A DNA stretch of 64,000 nucleotides from JAGOEY01 sp017997515. Its GTDB lineage: Bacteria > Pseudomonadota > Gammaproteobacteria > Burkholderiales > Burkholderiaceae_C. A model generated the notes under the pieces. The model ran no database searches. It was given only the letters and a program-made list of their open reading frames with translations, and was not told the origin of the DNA. The translations under genes and the position numbers were made by a program. The stretch covers positions 1,302,001 through 1,366,000 of the forward strand of contig CP111109.1 of assembly GCA_026314275.1 (NCBI GenBank), given 5' to 3'. Shown piece after piece: positions 53,650 to 63,365 of this stretch (position 1 is the first letter of the stretch; every line of letters begins with the position of its first letter).

Positions 53650-55563
53650 TTAATGTGCAAAGGCCCGGTCTGAAAACAGCACGGCGGCCAGGGGCGGGAC
53701 GTTGATACACATGCTAAAAGCGTGCCCGCCACAGGGCACCGGCTCGGCATCACAGCCCCCCAGGTTGCCCACACCGCTGCCGCCGTACTGGGTAGCATCG
53801 CCGTTCAGCAGTTCGTACCAGCGGCCGCCGTGGGGCACACCGATACGCCAGGACGTGTGGGGCGCGGGTGTGAAGTTGCACACGGTGAGCACCGTGGCGT
53901 CGTCAGCCGATACCGCGCCCGACGCCTCGTCGGCCTGCACCGCGCCGGTGCGCCGAAAAAAACACACGATGGTGGGGTCGTCGTTTTCGGCACCGGCCCA
54001 GGCAAATCCGTCGCTGTCAAAGTCGCGCCGGTGCAGGGCCGGGACCTTGCGGTACACGGCATTGAGGTCTGCAACCCAGCGGGCGATACCGGCGTGTAGT
54101 GGCTGGTCCCACAGGTGCCAGTCGAGCGCACTGTCGTGGTTCCACTCGCGCACCTGCGCAAATTCGCCGCCCATAAATAGCAGCTTCTTGCCGGGGTGCG
54201 CCCACATCAGTCCGTACACCACCCGCAGGCCTGCAAAACGCTGCCATTCGTCACCCGGCTGCTTTTGCAAGAGGCTGTATTTGCCGTGCACAACCTCGTC
54301 GTGCGACAGCGGCAGCACGAAGTTTTCGTTGAACGCGTACCAGATGGAAAACCGGATGTCGTCACCATGGTGCTCGCGGAAGAAGTGGGGCCGCGCGGTG
54401 TAGCGCAGCAGGTCGTTCATCCAGCCCATGTTCCACTTCATGCCAAAGCCCAGACCGCCCACATCAACCGGGCGGGACACACCGGCCCAGCTGGACGACT
54501 CCTCGGCCACCATGTGTACACCGGGGAACGCCGCACCCACTGCGGTGTTGAGCGCACGCATGAAGGTGGTGGCATCAAAGTTCTCGTTGCCACCGTCGGG
54601 GTTGGGCACCCACTGGCCGGGTTCCCGCGCAAAGTCGAGGTAGAGCATGGAGGCCACGGCGTCCACCCGCAGGCCATCGAAGTGGTACTTCTCCAGCCAG
54701 AAGATCGCGTTGCTGATGAGGAAGTCGCGCACCTCGTAGCGGCCGTAGTTGAACACCAGGCTTTTCCACTGCGGCTGGAAGCCACGCCGCGTGTCGGGGT
54801 GTTCGTACAGCGCTGTGCCGTCAAAGGTGGCCAGACCGTGGGCGTCGGACGGAAAGTGGGAAGGCACCCAGTCCAGCAACACCCCAATGCCATGCTGGTG
54901 CAAGGTGTCCACCAGGTCCATCAGGTCTTGCGGCGAACCGTAACGCGACGTGGGCGCGAAGTAACCGGTGATCTGGTAGCCCCAGGAGCCATAAAACGGG
55001 TGTTCGGCCACCGGCATCAACTCGACGTGGGTGAAGTTCAGGGCTTGGCAGTGGGCAGCCAAGCGCTGGGCGAGTTCGCGGTAGTTCAGGAACTCGCCGT
55101 CGCCCGTGCGTTGCCACGAGCCCAGGTGCACTTCGTAGATCGAGATGGGCTGCGCACCCGACTGGCAGGCCGCACGTTTTTCCATCCACTCGGCGTCGTG
55201 CCAGGTGTGGTCGAGCGACCAGACGCGGGACGCGGTGCGGGGCGGGCTTTCGCTGCACAAGGCGAAGGGGTCGGCCTTGTCAAGGAACTGGCCGTCAGCC
55301 GTTTCGATGCGGTATTTGTAGCAGTCACCGGCCTGGGCACCGGCCACAAACCCGGTCCAGCGGCCCGATCCGTCATGGGCGGGCGACAGGGGTGCGGGCT
55401 GCCAGCCGTTGAAGTCCCCCACCACCGCCACCGTGCGTGCGTGGGGTGCCCAAACCCCGAAATACACACCCCGCTGCCCCGACTGCTGCGCGAGATGGGC
55501 GCCAAGTTCGTCAAATTGCCGGTGGTGCGCGGGAAGCGGGCTGGTCATTGATGGTGGGTCCAT
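53650..55563 (-). CDS. glgB: 1,4-alpha-glucan branching enzyme
   Basis: The 637-residue GH13 enzyme creates alpha-1,6 branches in glycogen. It has one CBM48 (GVYFGVWAPHARTVAVVGDF), then ISIYEVHLGSWQR, HVELMPVAEHPFYGSWGYQI, DGLRVDAVASMLYLD with the nucleophile, HMVAEESSSWAGV with the acid/base Glu, and FVLPLSHDEVVHGK. It lacks the extra N1 domain of E. coli GlgB and is correspondingly shorter. It is the first gene of the operon glgB-glgX-malQ::glgA. ATG 55548 (MTSPLPAHHR) is an alternative start. Confidence 0.95.
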   Translation of the reverse strand: MDPPSMTSPLPAHHRQFDELGAHLAQQSGQRGVYFGVWAPHARTVAVVGDFNGWQPAPLSPAHDGSGRWTGFVAGAQAGDCYKYRIETADGQFLDKADPFALCSESPPRTASRVWSLDHTWHDAEWMEKRAACQSGAQPISIYEVHLGSWQRTGDGEFLNYRELAQRLAAHCQALNFTHVELMPVAEHPFYGSWGYQITGYFAPTSRYGSPQDLMDLVDTLHQHGIGVLLDWVPSHFPSDAHGLATFDGTALYEHPDTRRGFQPQWKSLVFNYGRYEVRDFLISNAIFWLEKYHFDGLRVDAVASMLYLDFAREPGQWVPNPDGGNENFDATTFMRALNTAVGAAFPGVHMVAEESSSWAGVSRPVDVGGLGFGMKWNMGWMNDLLRYTARPHFFREHHGDDIRFSIWYAFNENFVLPLSHDEVVHGKYSLLQKQPGDEWQRFAGLRVVYGLMWAHPGKKLLFMGGEFAQVREWNHDSALDWHLWDQPLHAGIARWVADLNAVYRKVPALHRRDFDSDGFAWAGAENDDPTIVCFFRRTGAVQADEASGAVSADDATVLTVCNFTPAPHTSWRIGVPHGGRWYELLNGDATQYGGSGVGNLGGCDAEPVPCGGHAFSMCINVPPLAAVLFSDRAFAH

Positions 55564-55646
55564 AGAACTGCGCCCCCGGAGGCGGTAGGCGCAGGTAGGA
55601 AGCCATCATAGGCGGGCAGCACCCGCCACGCGGGGCTAGTCGGCCT

Positions 55647-55970
55647 TCAATCGGCCAAATGGCTCAGGCTTTTGACGGCACCGATGTAGGGCAGCTTGAA
55701 CAGGCCGTGTTCTGCCACGGCAGCGGCCAGTGCGGCCTCACATGCAGCGCGCGAAGGGCCCGCCTTGGCGCATAGGTGTTCGTCGGACTCGAAGAAATTG
55801 AAGGTGTCAAAACCCGGGCCCTGGCTGCTGGCCTGGGACGGGGCCTGCGAGCGCAGAACCAGCGTGGTCGAGCCACCGCCCGAATGGCCAACGGTCACCA
55901 GCGACACCTGCATAACAGCCAGCGACACGGCGGCGACAACGGCAACAACCGTCAGAGTGGTTTTTTTCAT
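55647..55970 (-). CDS. Small exported protein of unknown function
   Basis: The 107-residue product starts with an uncut or cut hydrophobic segment (MKKTTLTVVAVVAAVSLAVM), followed by a Gly/Ser-rich linker and a short C-terminal part with two Cys (HLCAKAG and RAACEAAL) that could bridge. No family is recognised. The start at 55970 precedes a good signal sequence. It is an isolated gene between glgB and the tRNA. Confidence 0.55.
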   Translation of the reverse strand: MKKTTLTVVAVVAAVSLAVMQVSLVTVGHSGGGSTTLVLRSQAPSQASSQGPGFDTFNFFESDEHLCAKAGPSRAACEAALAAAVAEHGLFKLPYIGAVKSLSHLAD

Positions 55971-56048
55971 GGAAATCTCGGAAAAAGCGTGCTGGCAAAT
56001 GTAATGGAATCAAAACCATGTACCCGGCACGGCAAGTAGCATGGCCCA

Positions 56049-56107
56049 TTTTTCTCTTAAAAAATATAGCAAACCCCGCAGCACTGGCGTACGCAAAGCT
56101 CGCTTTT
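56049..56107 (+). repeat. Degenerate palindromic repeat copy
   Basis: TTAAAAAATATAGCAAACCC, a disturbed dyad (TGGCGTACGCAAAGC) and CTTTTCCCTTGAATTC. The order fits the repeat but the hairpin is weak, so this is an old copy. The rest of 55971-56311 holds no gene I can support. Confidence 0.4.
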
Positions 56108-56311
56108 CCCTTGAATTCTGCTGCTCGTATGTGGTGGATGCGCTGTGCAACCAGGCCAGCCCGCGCACCCCGTCCATCAACCGCCTGCAACGGATCACGT
56201 ACGGCATCGGTTGATCGGCCGCCGCATGAAAAAAGTGCCAGAGCTGCCGCGCTGGTCAATGTGAGGGAGGGGGAGGACGCTCCAGAGAACCCGGAGCGTC
56301 AAATCAAATAA

Positions 56312-56387
56312 TGGTGCGGCTGGCGGGGATCGAACCCACGACCCTTGGCTTCGGAGGCCAATACTCTATCCACTGAGCTACAGCCGC
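56312..56387 (-). tRNA. tRNA-Arg (anticodon CCG)
   Basis: Read on the minus strand the 76 bases fold as a full cloverleaf: acceptor GCGGCTG/CAGCCGC, D-arm with AGCTCAGTGGATAGAGT, anticodon loop CTCCGAA between TTGGC and GCCAA stems giving anticodon CCG, and T-arm GTGGGTTCGATCCCCGC. The CCA end is encoded. It decodes CGG arginine codons. Confidence 0.97.
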
Positions 56388-56417
56388 ATGGTCTGCAAGA
56401 CAGCCTGTGATTATCGC

Positions 56418-57074
56418 CTATTGCAAGGCCTGCTGGCCCAACACGTTTGTGGAGCGTTGCGGGAACCCCAAACCGGCAAGGTAGGCGTCCATCACGGCCT
56501 GCCCGGTGGCGACCAGATCGAAGGCCGCCGGGTCGAGCAGCCAGTTCTGCAGCAGCACACTGACGATGGCGTGTAAGCCCTGGGCCGCCATGTCTACAGG
56601 CAAGGGCAACACCACGCCGTAGTGCTGGGACGCGCGGGCCAAAACGCCCTGCAGGTGCAGCAGGCATTTGTTGCGCACGTCCAGGTGGCGCTGCTTTACG
56701 GCGAGCAGGTCATCCACATACTCCACCTTGAGGGTGGCCACTTCAAACACCCGGCGCACCTGCGCGTCGTTGGCAGTCAGGTACAGCGCATTACGCATGG
56801 CTGCTGTGATGTCGTCCAGGGGGTCGGTGCTGTGGTGTGTGTCCACGCGGCTGAGGGCGGACTCCAGTGGCAGCGTGACGCGCTCCATCATGGCGTTAAA
56901 CAGATCCGCCTTGTCCTTGAAGTGCCAATAGATCGCACCACGCGTGGTGCCTGCGGCGATGGCGATGTCGTTGAGCGAGGTGCGCGACACCCCTTTCTCT
57001 GAAAACAGGCGCTCCGCAGCGCCCAGCAAGCGGCTGCGCGTTTCGGCGGCATCTTCCTTGGTTCGACGGGCCAT
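56418..57074 (-). CDS. TetR/AcrR-family repressor of the adjacent RND pump
   Basis: The 218-residue regulator has the TetR helix-turn-helix (LLGAAERLFSEKGVSRTSLN, DIAIAAGTTRGAIYWHFKDK) and an AcrR/TtgR-like ligand domain (VRRVFEVATLKVEYVDDLLA). It is divergent from the RND efflux operon with 266 bases between starts, including a palindrome of the AcrR-operator type. It should repress the pump until a drug-like ligand binds. ATG 57074 (MARRTKEDAAET) matches the family start. Confidence 0.9.
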   Translation of the reverse strand: MARRTKEDAAETRSRLLGAAERLFSEKGVSRTSLNDIAIAAGTTRGAIYWHFKDKADLFNAMMERVTLPLESALSRVDTHHSTDPLDDITAAMRNALYLTANDAQVRRVFEVATLKVEYVDDLLAVKQRHLDVRNKCLLHLQGVLARASQHYGVVLPLPVDMAAQGLHAIVSVLLQNWLLDPAAFDLVATGQAVMDAYLAGLGFPQRSTNVLGQQALQ

Positions 57075-57190
57075 ACAACCTTTTTGGTAAGCAAAATTTC
57101 CAGGTACAGCGCAGGCAACGGTCTTTGTAACCAAAATTTGTTTGCCTGCTGAAGTGCATCGTCATGCCCCTCTTCACACTGGGACAACCC

Positions 57191-57217
57191 ACATACATTC
57201 ATCATTGTATGTATACT
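57191..57217 (+). promoter_or_regulatory. AcrR/TtgR-type operator and -10 box of the efflux operon
   Basis: ACATACA (57191-57197), 8 bases, TGTATGT (57206-57212) is a perfect inverted repeat and resembles the AcrR operator core TACATACA...TGTATGTA. TATACT (57212-57217) overlapping its right arm is a likely -10 box for the pump operon. Confidence 0.7.
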
Positions 57218-57340
57218 GCGCCGGGTTAACCCTTAAATACCCTTAGGCTTTGGTGCGTCTTGTGCGTAACATGCCCTCAAACACCTGATTGCGCAGTTGC
57301 CCGGCTGCGCTTTTCCATTTTTTCCGCTGGAAGGAAATCC

Positions 57341-58642
57341 ATGTCTGCCTTGCGCGATGCCCCATCTGATTCCTCGTCTTCTCCCCTGTCCGCACGTATG
57401 ACCCGGTCTGCCGTGTCGTGTGCGGCGGCCGTGCTGGCCAGCGCTTTGCTGCTGGCCGCGTGTGGTGCCAAAAATGACGCGGCAGTGCCCGCCGGAGGTG
57501 GCGCGCCTCCGCCACCGGAAGTGGGGGTGGTGACCGTGACCCCGGGCAGTATTGGCCTGGTCAATGAGTTGCCCGGCCGGCTGGAAGCTTCACGGGTTGC
57601 GCAGGTGCGCGCCCGGTCCACTGGCATCCTGCAAAAACGCCTGTTCACCGAAGGCAGCGATGTGAAGGCGGGCCAGGCCCTGTTCCAGATTGACGATGCC
57701 CCGTACCGCGCCGCCATGGAAAGTGCCCAGGCCAGCGTGGCGCAGGCCGAAGCCACTGTGGCCCAAACCACGGCCCTGGTGCAGCGTTACAAGCCGCTGG
57801 TGGAGCTCAACGCCGTCAGCAGGCTGGACTATGACAATGCCGTGACCTCCCAAAAAACAGCCCAGGCCAACCTGGCGGCAGCCAAGGCAAATGCCACCAC
57901 GGCGCGTATCAACCTGGGCTTTACGGCCGTTACCGCACCGATCGCGGGCCGTATCGGCCGCGCGCTGGTGACGGAAGGTGCGCTGGTGAGCCAGACCGAA
58001 TCCACCCAACTGGCCGTGGTCCAGCAGATCGACCCGATGTACGTGAATTTCACGCAGTCCGCGTCCGACACCATGCGCCTGCGCCAGGCGATGGATTCCG
58101 GCCTGCTCAAACGCGCCTCGGGCGCAGACGCAGCCAGTGTCAGCATCGTGCTGGAAGACGGCACACCCTACCCCAGCAAGGGCCGCTTGCTGTTCACCGA
58201 TCTGACGGTGGACGCCACCAGTGGCCAGGTCACCCTGCGCGCCGAAGTGCCCAACCCCGAAAAACGCCTGCTGCCGGGCCTGTTTGTGCGCGTGCGCCTG
58301 GAGCAGGCCCAGGCCGGTGGTGCCGTGCTGCTGCCACAGCAGGCCGTGACCCGTTCCAGCCAGGGCGACACCGTCATGGTGGTGGGTGCTGACAACCATC
58401 TCACACCACGCCCAGTCAAGCTCGGCCCGGCGCAAGGCAACCAGTGGGTCGTGCTGGAAGGCCTGAAAGCCGACGACAAGGTGATGGTGGACGGCTTCCA
58501 GAAGCTGCCACGTGGCAAGCCCGGTGACCCGATCGTGGTCAAACCCGTGCCTTGGCAGCCCCTGGGTGCAGCCAAGGCTCCGGCCGCTGCAGCATCCGCC
58601 GCGGCCCCCGCAGCGTCTGCAGCCTCGGCTGCCAAGCCATAA
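57341..58642 (+). CDS. RND efflux periplasmic adaptor (MexA/AcrA-like lipoprotein)
   Basis: The 433-residue membrane fusion protein has a lipoprotein signal with Cys in LLLAACG near residue 43, then a hairpin and lipoyl part (VRARSTGILQKRLFTEGSDV, KAGQALFQIDDAPYRAAMES) and the barrel domain (GFTAVTAPIAGRIGRALVTE). An Ala/Pro-rich tail ends it. It links the inner-membrane pump to the outer-membrane channel. AAGGAAA lies 5 bases before ATG 57341. The pump gene follows after 12 bases. Confidence 0.92.
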   Translation: MSALRDAPSDSSSSPLSARMTRSAVSCAAAVLASALLLAACGAKNDAAVPAGGGAPPPPEVGVVTVTPGSIGLVNELPGRLEASRVAQVRARSTGILQKRLFTEGSDVKAGQALFQIDDAPYRAAMESAQASVAQAEATVAQTTALVQRYKPLVELNAVSRLDYDNAVTSQKTAQANLAAAKANATTARINLGFTAVTAPIAGRIGRALVTEGALVSQTESTQLAVVQQIDPMYVNFTQSASDTMRLRQAMDSGLLKRASGADAASVSIVLEDGTPYPSKGRLLFTDLTVDATSGQVTLRAEVPNPEKRLLPGLFVRVRLEQAQAGGAVLLPQQAVTRSSQGDTVMVVGADNHLTPRPVKLGPAQGNQWVVLEGLKADDKVMVDGFQKLPRGKPGDPIVVKPVPWQPLGAAKAPAAAASAAAPAASAASAAKP

Positions 58643-58654
58643 GGAGCGCGGCAC

Positions 58655-61600
58655 ATGGCCAAGTTCTTTATCGAGCGTCCCATCTTTGCGTGGGTGATCG
58701 CTATTTTCATCATGGTGGTGGGCGCGGTGTCCATCACCCAGTTGCCAGTGGCGCAGTACCCTACCGTGGCACCGCCCACGATCCAGATTTCTGCCGCCTA
58801 CCCTGGTGCCACTGCCCAGACGCTGGAAAACAGCGTTCTGTCCGTGATCGAGCGGGAAATGAACGGCGCAACCGGTCTGGCTTACATGGAGGCCACCAGC
58901 CAGGCCAACGGTACCGGATCGATCACGCTGAGCTTCGAGCCCGGCACCGACGTCGACATGGCCCAGGTGGACGTGCAGAACCGGCTGGCCCGCGCCACGC
59001 CGCGCCTGCCCGCCGTGGTGACACAGCAAGGGGTGCGTGTCGAGAAGTCGGCCTCCAACTTCCTGCTGTTTGCCATGCTGTCGTCCGACAATCCGGCCGT
59101 CACCATCGACCAGCTCAACGACTATGCCGCACGCAACGTGGTGCCCGAGCTGCAGCGCCTGCCCGGCGTGGGTTCGGTCACCCAGTTCGGCTCTGAACAG
59201 GCCATGCGCGTCTGGGTGGACCCGGCCAAACTCAAGGGTTTTAATCTGTCGCTGGACCAGGTCAACGCCGCCATCCGGGCACAGAACGCGCAGGTGTCCG
59301 CAGGCAACCTGGGTGACCTGCCCAACATCGTGGGGCAGACCGTCACTGCACCGATCGTGGTGCAGGGCCAGATGAGCAGCATTGAGCAGTTTGGCGATAT
59401 CGTGTTGCGCGCCAACACCGATGGCTCGTCGGTGCGCCTGAAGGACGTGGCCCGCATCGAGCTGGGTGCACAAACCTACGCCACCAGCGCCCGTTTCAAC
59501 GGCAAACCCGCCGTGGGTATGGGTGTGCAGTTGACCCCCACCGCCAATGCGCTGGCCACGGCCACCGCCGTGAAAAAACGCCTGGGTGAACTGCAGCAGT
59601 TCTTCCCGCAGGGTGTGAGTTACGCCGTGCCCTACGACAGCTCGACCTTCATCACCGTGTCGATTGAAAAGGTGGTGAACACACTGCTCGAAGCGATTGC
59701 ACTGGTGTTCCTGGTGATGTTCCTGTTCCTGCAGAACTGGCGCTACACCATCATCCCGACCATCGTGGTGCCGATTGCATTGCTGGGCACGTTTGGTGCG
59801 CTGCTGGCCATGGGTTTCTCGATCAACGTGCTGACCATGTTCGGTATGGTGCTGGTGATCGGTATCGTGGTGGACGACGCCATCGTGGTGGTCGAAAACG
59901 TCGAGCGCATCATGAGCGAAGAAGGCCTGCCGCCGCTGCAGGCGACCCGCAAGGCCATGGGCCAGATCTCGGGCGCCATCATTGGGGTGACCGTGGTGCT
60001 GATCTCGGTGTTTGTGCCGCTGGCCTTCTTTGCGGGCTCCACCGGCAACATCTACCGCCAGTTTGCGGCCACCATGGCCACAGCCATTGCGTTCTCGGCC
60101 TTCCTGGCGCTGTCGCTGACACCGGCCTTGTGCGCCACGCTGCTCAAGCCGGTCGAGGCCGGGCACCACCTGGAGAAGAAGGGTTTCTTCGGCTGGTTCA
60201 ACCGCGTGTTCAAGCGCACCACCAAAGGCTATGAAAGCTTCATGTCCCGCATGCTGCGCCGCTCGGGCCGCATGATGATCATCTATGCCCTGCTGGTCGC
60301 CGTGGTGGGGCTGGTGTACACCCGCCTGCCCACCTCGTTCCTGCCGAACGAAGACCAGGGTTACATCATTGCCAACGTGCAGTTGCCCGCCGGTGCTGCG
60401 CAGGAACGTACCCAGGCCGCGCTGGAATCGGTCGAAGGTTTCATGCTGGCCCAGCCGGAAGTGTCAGCCATCGTGACCGTGGCAGGCTTCTCGTTCTCGG
60501 GCCAGGGGCAGAACGCGGGCCTGGCCTTCGTGATGCTGAAGGACTGGTCCGAGCGCCACGGTGCCGAGCATTCGGCCCAGGCCGTTGCAGGCCGCGCCTT
60601 TGGTGCACTGATGGGGGTGCGTGACGCGTTTATCTTCGCGTTGAGCCCCCCACCCATTCCTGAACTGGGCAACGCCACCGGCTTCACCTTCCGCCTGCAA
60701 GACCGCGGCGGCAAGGGCCAGGCCGCTCTGCTGGGTGCCCGCAACCAGTTGCTGGGCATGGCATCCCAAAGCAAGGTGCTGGCCGGTGTGCGCCCTGACG
60801 GCATGGAAGACGCGCCGCAGATGCAGATCGACATCGACCGCAACAAGGCCAATGCGCTGGGTGTGGGCTTTGACAGCATCAGCAGCGCGCTGTCCAGCGC
60901 CCTGGGTTCGAGCTACATCAACGACTTCCCGAACCAGGGTCGTTTGCAGCGCGTGGTGGTGCAGGCCGATGCCGAGTCACGGATGCAGCCCGAGCAAATC
61001 CTGGCGCTGCCGGTGCTCAACAACAAGGGCCAGGTGGTACCGATGTCCACCTTCGCCAGCACCCGCTGGATCACAGGCCCCATGCAAACGACGCGCTACA
61101 ACGGCTACCCCGCGATGAAGATCGCCGGTGACGCTGCACCGGGCCTGAGCACCGGCGACGCGATGGCCGAGATGGAAAAGCTCGCGGCCCAGTTGCCCGA
61201 AGGTTTTGGCTACGAATGGACCGGCCAGTCCCGCGAAGAAAAGCTCGCCGGCTCCCAGGCCATGATCCTGTACGCGTTCTCGATCCTGGCGGTGTTTCTG
61301 TGCCTGGCCGCGCTGTACGAAAGCTGGTCGATCCCGTTCGCGGTGCTGCTGGTGGTGCCGCTGGGTGTGCTGGGTGTGGTGCTCGGTACGTTGGGGCGTG
61401 GTTTGTCCAACGACGTGTACTTCCAGATTGGCCTGGTGACCATCATCGGCCTGTCGGCCAAGAACGCGATTCTGATCATCGAGTTCGCCAAGGACCTGCA
61501 GGCCGAAGGCAAGAGTGTGTTTGACGCCGCGCTGGAAGCCGCCCACCTGCGGTTCCGCCCGATCATCATGACCTCGATGGCCTTCACGCTGGGGGTGATG

Positions 61601-61813
61601 CCCCTGTTCATCGCCACCGGTGCCAGCTCGGCCAGCCAACGTGCCATCGGCACCGGCGTGGTGGGCGGCATGATCACCGGCACCGTTTTTGCCGTGATTT
61701 TTGTGCCGGTGTTCTTTGTGCTGGTGCGCGGCTTCTTCAAGGGAAGCAAGCGCCAGCAGGAGCTGAACGCCAAACAGGCGCACCAGCACCGGGAGGAACC
61801 CGACCATGCTTAA
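58655..61813 (+). CDS. RND multidrug efflux permease (AcrB/MexB-like, HAE1)
   Basis: The 1052-residue proton antiporter begins MAKFFIERPIFAWVIAIFIM, the HAE1 opening, and has twelve membrane helices in two halves with large periplasmic loops. GIVVDDAIVVVENVERIM in TM4 carries the two Asp of the proton relay, and the Lys in TM10 lies in LVTIIGLSAKNAILIIEFAK. It exports hydrophobic drugs, dyes or solvents with the adjacent adaptor and channel. Length is normal. The stop overlaps the channel gene start by 8 bases. Confidence 0.95.
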   Translation: MAKFFIERPIFAWVIAIFIMVVGAVSITQLPVAQYPTVAPPTIQISAAYPGATAQTLENSVLSVIEREMNGATGLAYMEATSQANGTGSITLSFEPGTDVDMAQVDVQNRLARATPRLPAVVTQQGVRVEKSASNFLLFAMLSSDNPAVTIDQLNDYAARNVVPELQRLPGVGSVTQFGSEQAMRVWVDPAKLKGFNLSLDQVNAAIRAQNAQVSAGNLGDLPNIVGQTVTAPIVVQGQMSSIEQFGDIVLRANTDGSSVRLKDVARIELGAQTYATSARFNGKPAVGMGVQLTPTANALATATAVKKRLGELQQFFPQGVSYAVPYDSSTFITVSIEKVVNTLLEAIALVFLVMFLFLQNWRYTIIPTIVVPIALLGTFGALLAMGFSINVLTMFGMVLVIGIVVDDAIVVVENVERIMSEEGLPPLQATRKAMGQISGAIIGVTVVLISVFVPLAFFAGSTGNIYRQFAATMATAIAFSAFLALSLTPALCATLLKPVEAGHHLEKKGFFGWFNRVFKRTTKGYESFMSRMLRRSGRMMIIYALLVAVVGLVYTRLPTSFLPNEDQGYIIANVQLPAGAAQERTQAALESVEGFMLAQPEVSAIVTVAGFSFSGQGQNAGLAFVMLKDWSERHGAEHSAQAVAGRAFGALMGVRDAFIFALSPPPIPELGNATGFTFRLQDRGGKGQAALLGARNQLLGMASQSKVLAGVRPDGMEDAPQMQIDIDRNKANALGVGFDSISSALSSALGSSYINDFPNQGRLQRVVVQADAESRMQPEQILALPVLNNKGQVVPMSTFASTRWITGPMQTTRYNGYPAMKIAGDAAPGLSTGDAMAEMEKLAAQLPEGFGYEWTGQSREEKLAGSQAMILYAFSILAVFLCLAALYESWSIPFAVLLVVPLGVLGVVLGTLGRGLSNDVYFQIGLVTIIGLSAKNAILIIEFAKDLQAEGKSVFDAALEAAHLRFRPIIMTSMAFTLGVMPLFIATGASSASQRAIGTGVVGGMITGTVFAVIFVPVFFVLVRGFFKGSKRQQELNAKQAHQHREEPDHA

Positions 61814-63269
61814 GAACAGCCAACGAATGACCGCCATGACAACGCTTGCCACCGCTTTGGCACCCCGCCGCCTGACGCTGGTTGCAGCAGCCTGCGTGCT
61901 GGCGGGCTGCAGCATGATCCCGACCTACGAGCGGCCCGCGGCGCCCGTCGCCACGGCCTTCCCGCTGGCCCAGGCAGCTCCGGTGGGCGGCGTGGCTGCC
62001 GCCGACCTGGCCTGGAAGGACTACTTTGCCGACCCGCGCCTGCAACAGCTGATCGCGATTGCGCTGGAGAACAACCGCGACCTGCGTGTTGCCGTGCTGA
62101 ACATCGAACAGGCACGTGCGCAGTTCCAGATTCGCCGCGCCGACCAGTACCCCACGGTTAATGGTGTGGTGGCAGGCACCCGCCAGCCCAACACCAACGG
62201 CGACTACGCCAACACCTTCCAGGTGGGCCTGGCCGTGTCGTCGTGGGAAATCGACTTCTTCGGCCGGGTTGCCAGCCTGAAGGAACAGGCGCTGGCCCAG
62301 TACTTCTCCACCGAAGAAGCCCGCAAGAACACGCAGATCAGCCTGGTGGCGGCAGTGGCCAACGGCTGGTACACCCTGCTGGCCGACGAAGAGCTGCAAG
62401 AAATCTCGCGCCGCACCCTGGGCACACGGGAAGAGTCGCTCAAGCTGTCCAAAGTGCGCTTTGACAACGGTGTGGCGTCCGAGCTGGAATACCACCAGGC
62501 GGACGGTCTGGTGCAGGCGGCGCGTGCCACCCTGGCGCAGCAGCAACGCCTGCGCGCGCAGGACGAAAACGCGCTGGTGCTGCTGCTCGGCCAGGCCCTG
62601 CCCGACACCGTGCGCAGCAGCATCCCGGGCTCGCGGCTGGCCACTGCGCCGGCCATGGCCCCGCTGCCCGCAGGCCTGCCGTCAGATCTGTTGGTACGCC
62701 GCCCCGACATCCGCCAGGCCGAACAGCTGCTGATCGCGTCCAACGCCAACATCGGCGCAGCGCGTGCGGCCTTTTTCCCGCGTATCGCCCTGACCGCCTC
62801 GGTCGGCACGGCCAGCAGCGAACTGTCGGGCCTGTTCAAGAGTGGGGCCTGGGGCTTCACGCTGGCGCCCCAGCTGCTGCTGCCGATCTTTGACGCGGGC
62901 CGCAACCAGGCGGGGCTGGACTCGGCCCAGGTCGCACGCTCGATGGCCGTGGCCCAGTACGAAAAGTCAATCCAGACCGCTTTCCGCGAAGTGTCCGACG
63001 CACTGGCCGGGGAAGCCACGCTGGGCACCCAGCTGACCGCGCAGCAGGCCCAGCAGACGGCCGAGGCCAAACGCCTGAAGCTGACCGACCTGCGTTACAC
63101 CAACGGTGTGGCCAGTTACCTCGACCAGCTCGACGCCCAGCGTTCGCTGTTCAGCATCGAACAGGCCGTGGTGCAAACCCGTCTGGCCCAGACGCAGAAC
63201 CAGGTCGTTCTTTACAAGACCCTGGGCGGCGGCTGGACAGAACCTGCCACGCCTGCTGCGCAGCCCTGA
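61806..63269 (+). CDS. Outer-membrane efflux channel (OprM/NodT-type lipoprotein)
   Basis: The 487-residue TolC-like factor has a lipobox in CVLAGCSMIPTYERP, two repeats of the helical barrel domain (LIAIALENNRDLRVAVLNIE; LIASNANIGAARAAFFPRIA) and RRPDIRQAEQLL, all typical of OprM/NodT proteins. It completes the tripartite pump encoded upstream. ATG 61806 overlaps the permease gene by 8 bases, so translation is coupled. Confidence 0.93.
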   Translation: MLKNSQRMTAMTTLATALAPRRLTLVAAACVLAGCSMIPTYERPAAPVATAFPLAQAAPVGGVAAADLAWKDYFADPRLQQLIAIALENNRDLRVAVLNIEQARAQFQIRRADQYPTVNGVVAGTRQPNTNGDYANTFQVGLAVSSWEIDFFGRVASLKEQALAQYFSTEEARKNTQISLVAAVANGWYTLLADEELQEISRRTLGTREESLKLSKVRFDNGVASELEYHQADGLVQAARATLAQQQRLRAQDENALVLLLGQALPDTVRSSIPGSRLATAPAMAPLPAGLPSDLLVRRPDIRQAEQLLIASNANIGAARAAFFPRIALTASVGTASSELSGLFKSGAWGFTLAPQLLLPIFDAGRNQAGLDSAQVARSMAVAQYEKSIQTAFREVSDALAGEATLGTQLTAQQAQQTAEAKRLKLTDLRYTNGVASYLDQLDAQRSLFSIEQAVVQTRLAQTQNQVVLYKTLGGGWTEPATPAAQP

Positions 63270-63365
63270 TGCGCACTGCCGATGCCATGGGCCCAAGACC
63301 CACTGGCATCGGCCTCTATAATCAAGGGTTAATTTGCCAGCCCCCACGATTGATTTGAGGACGCC

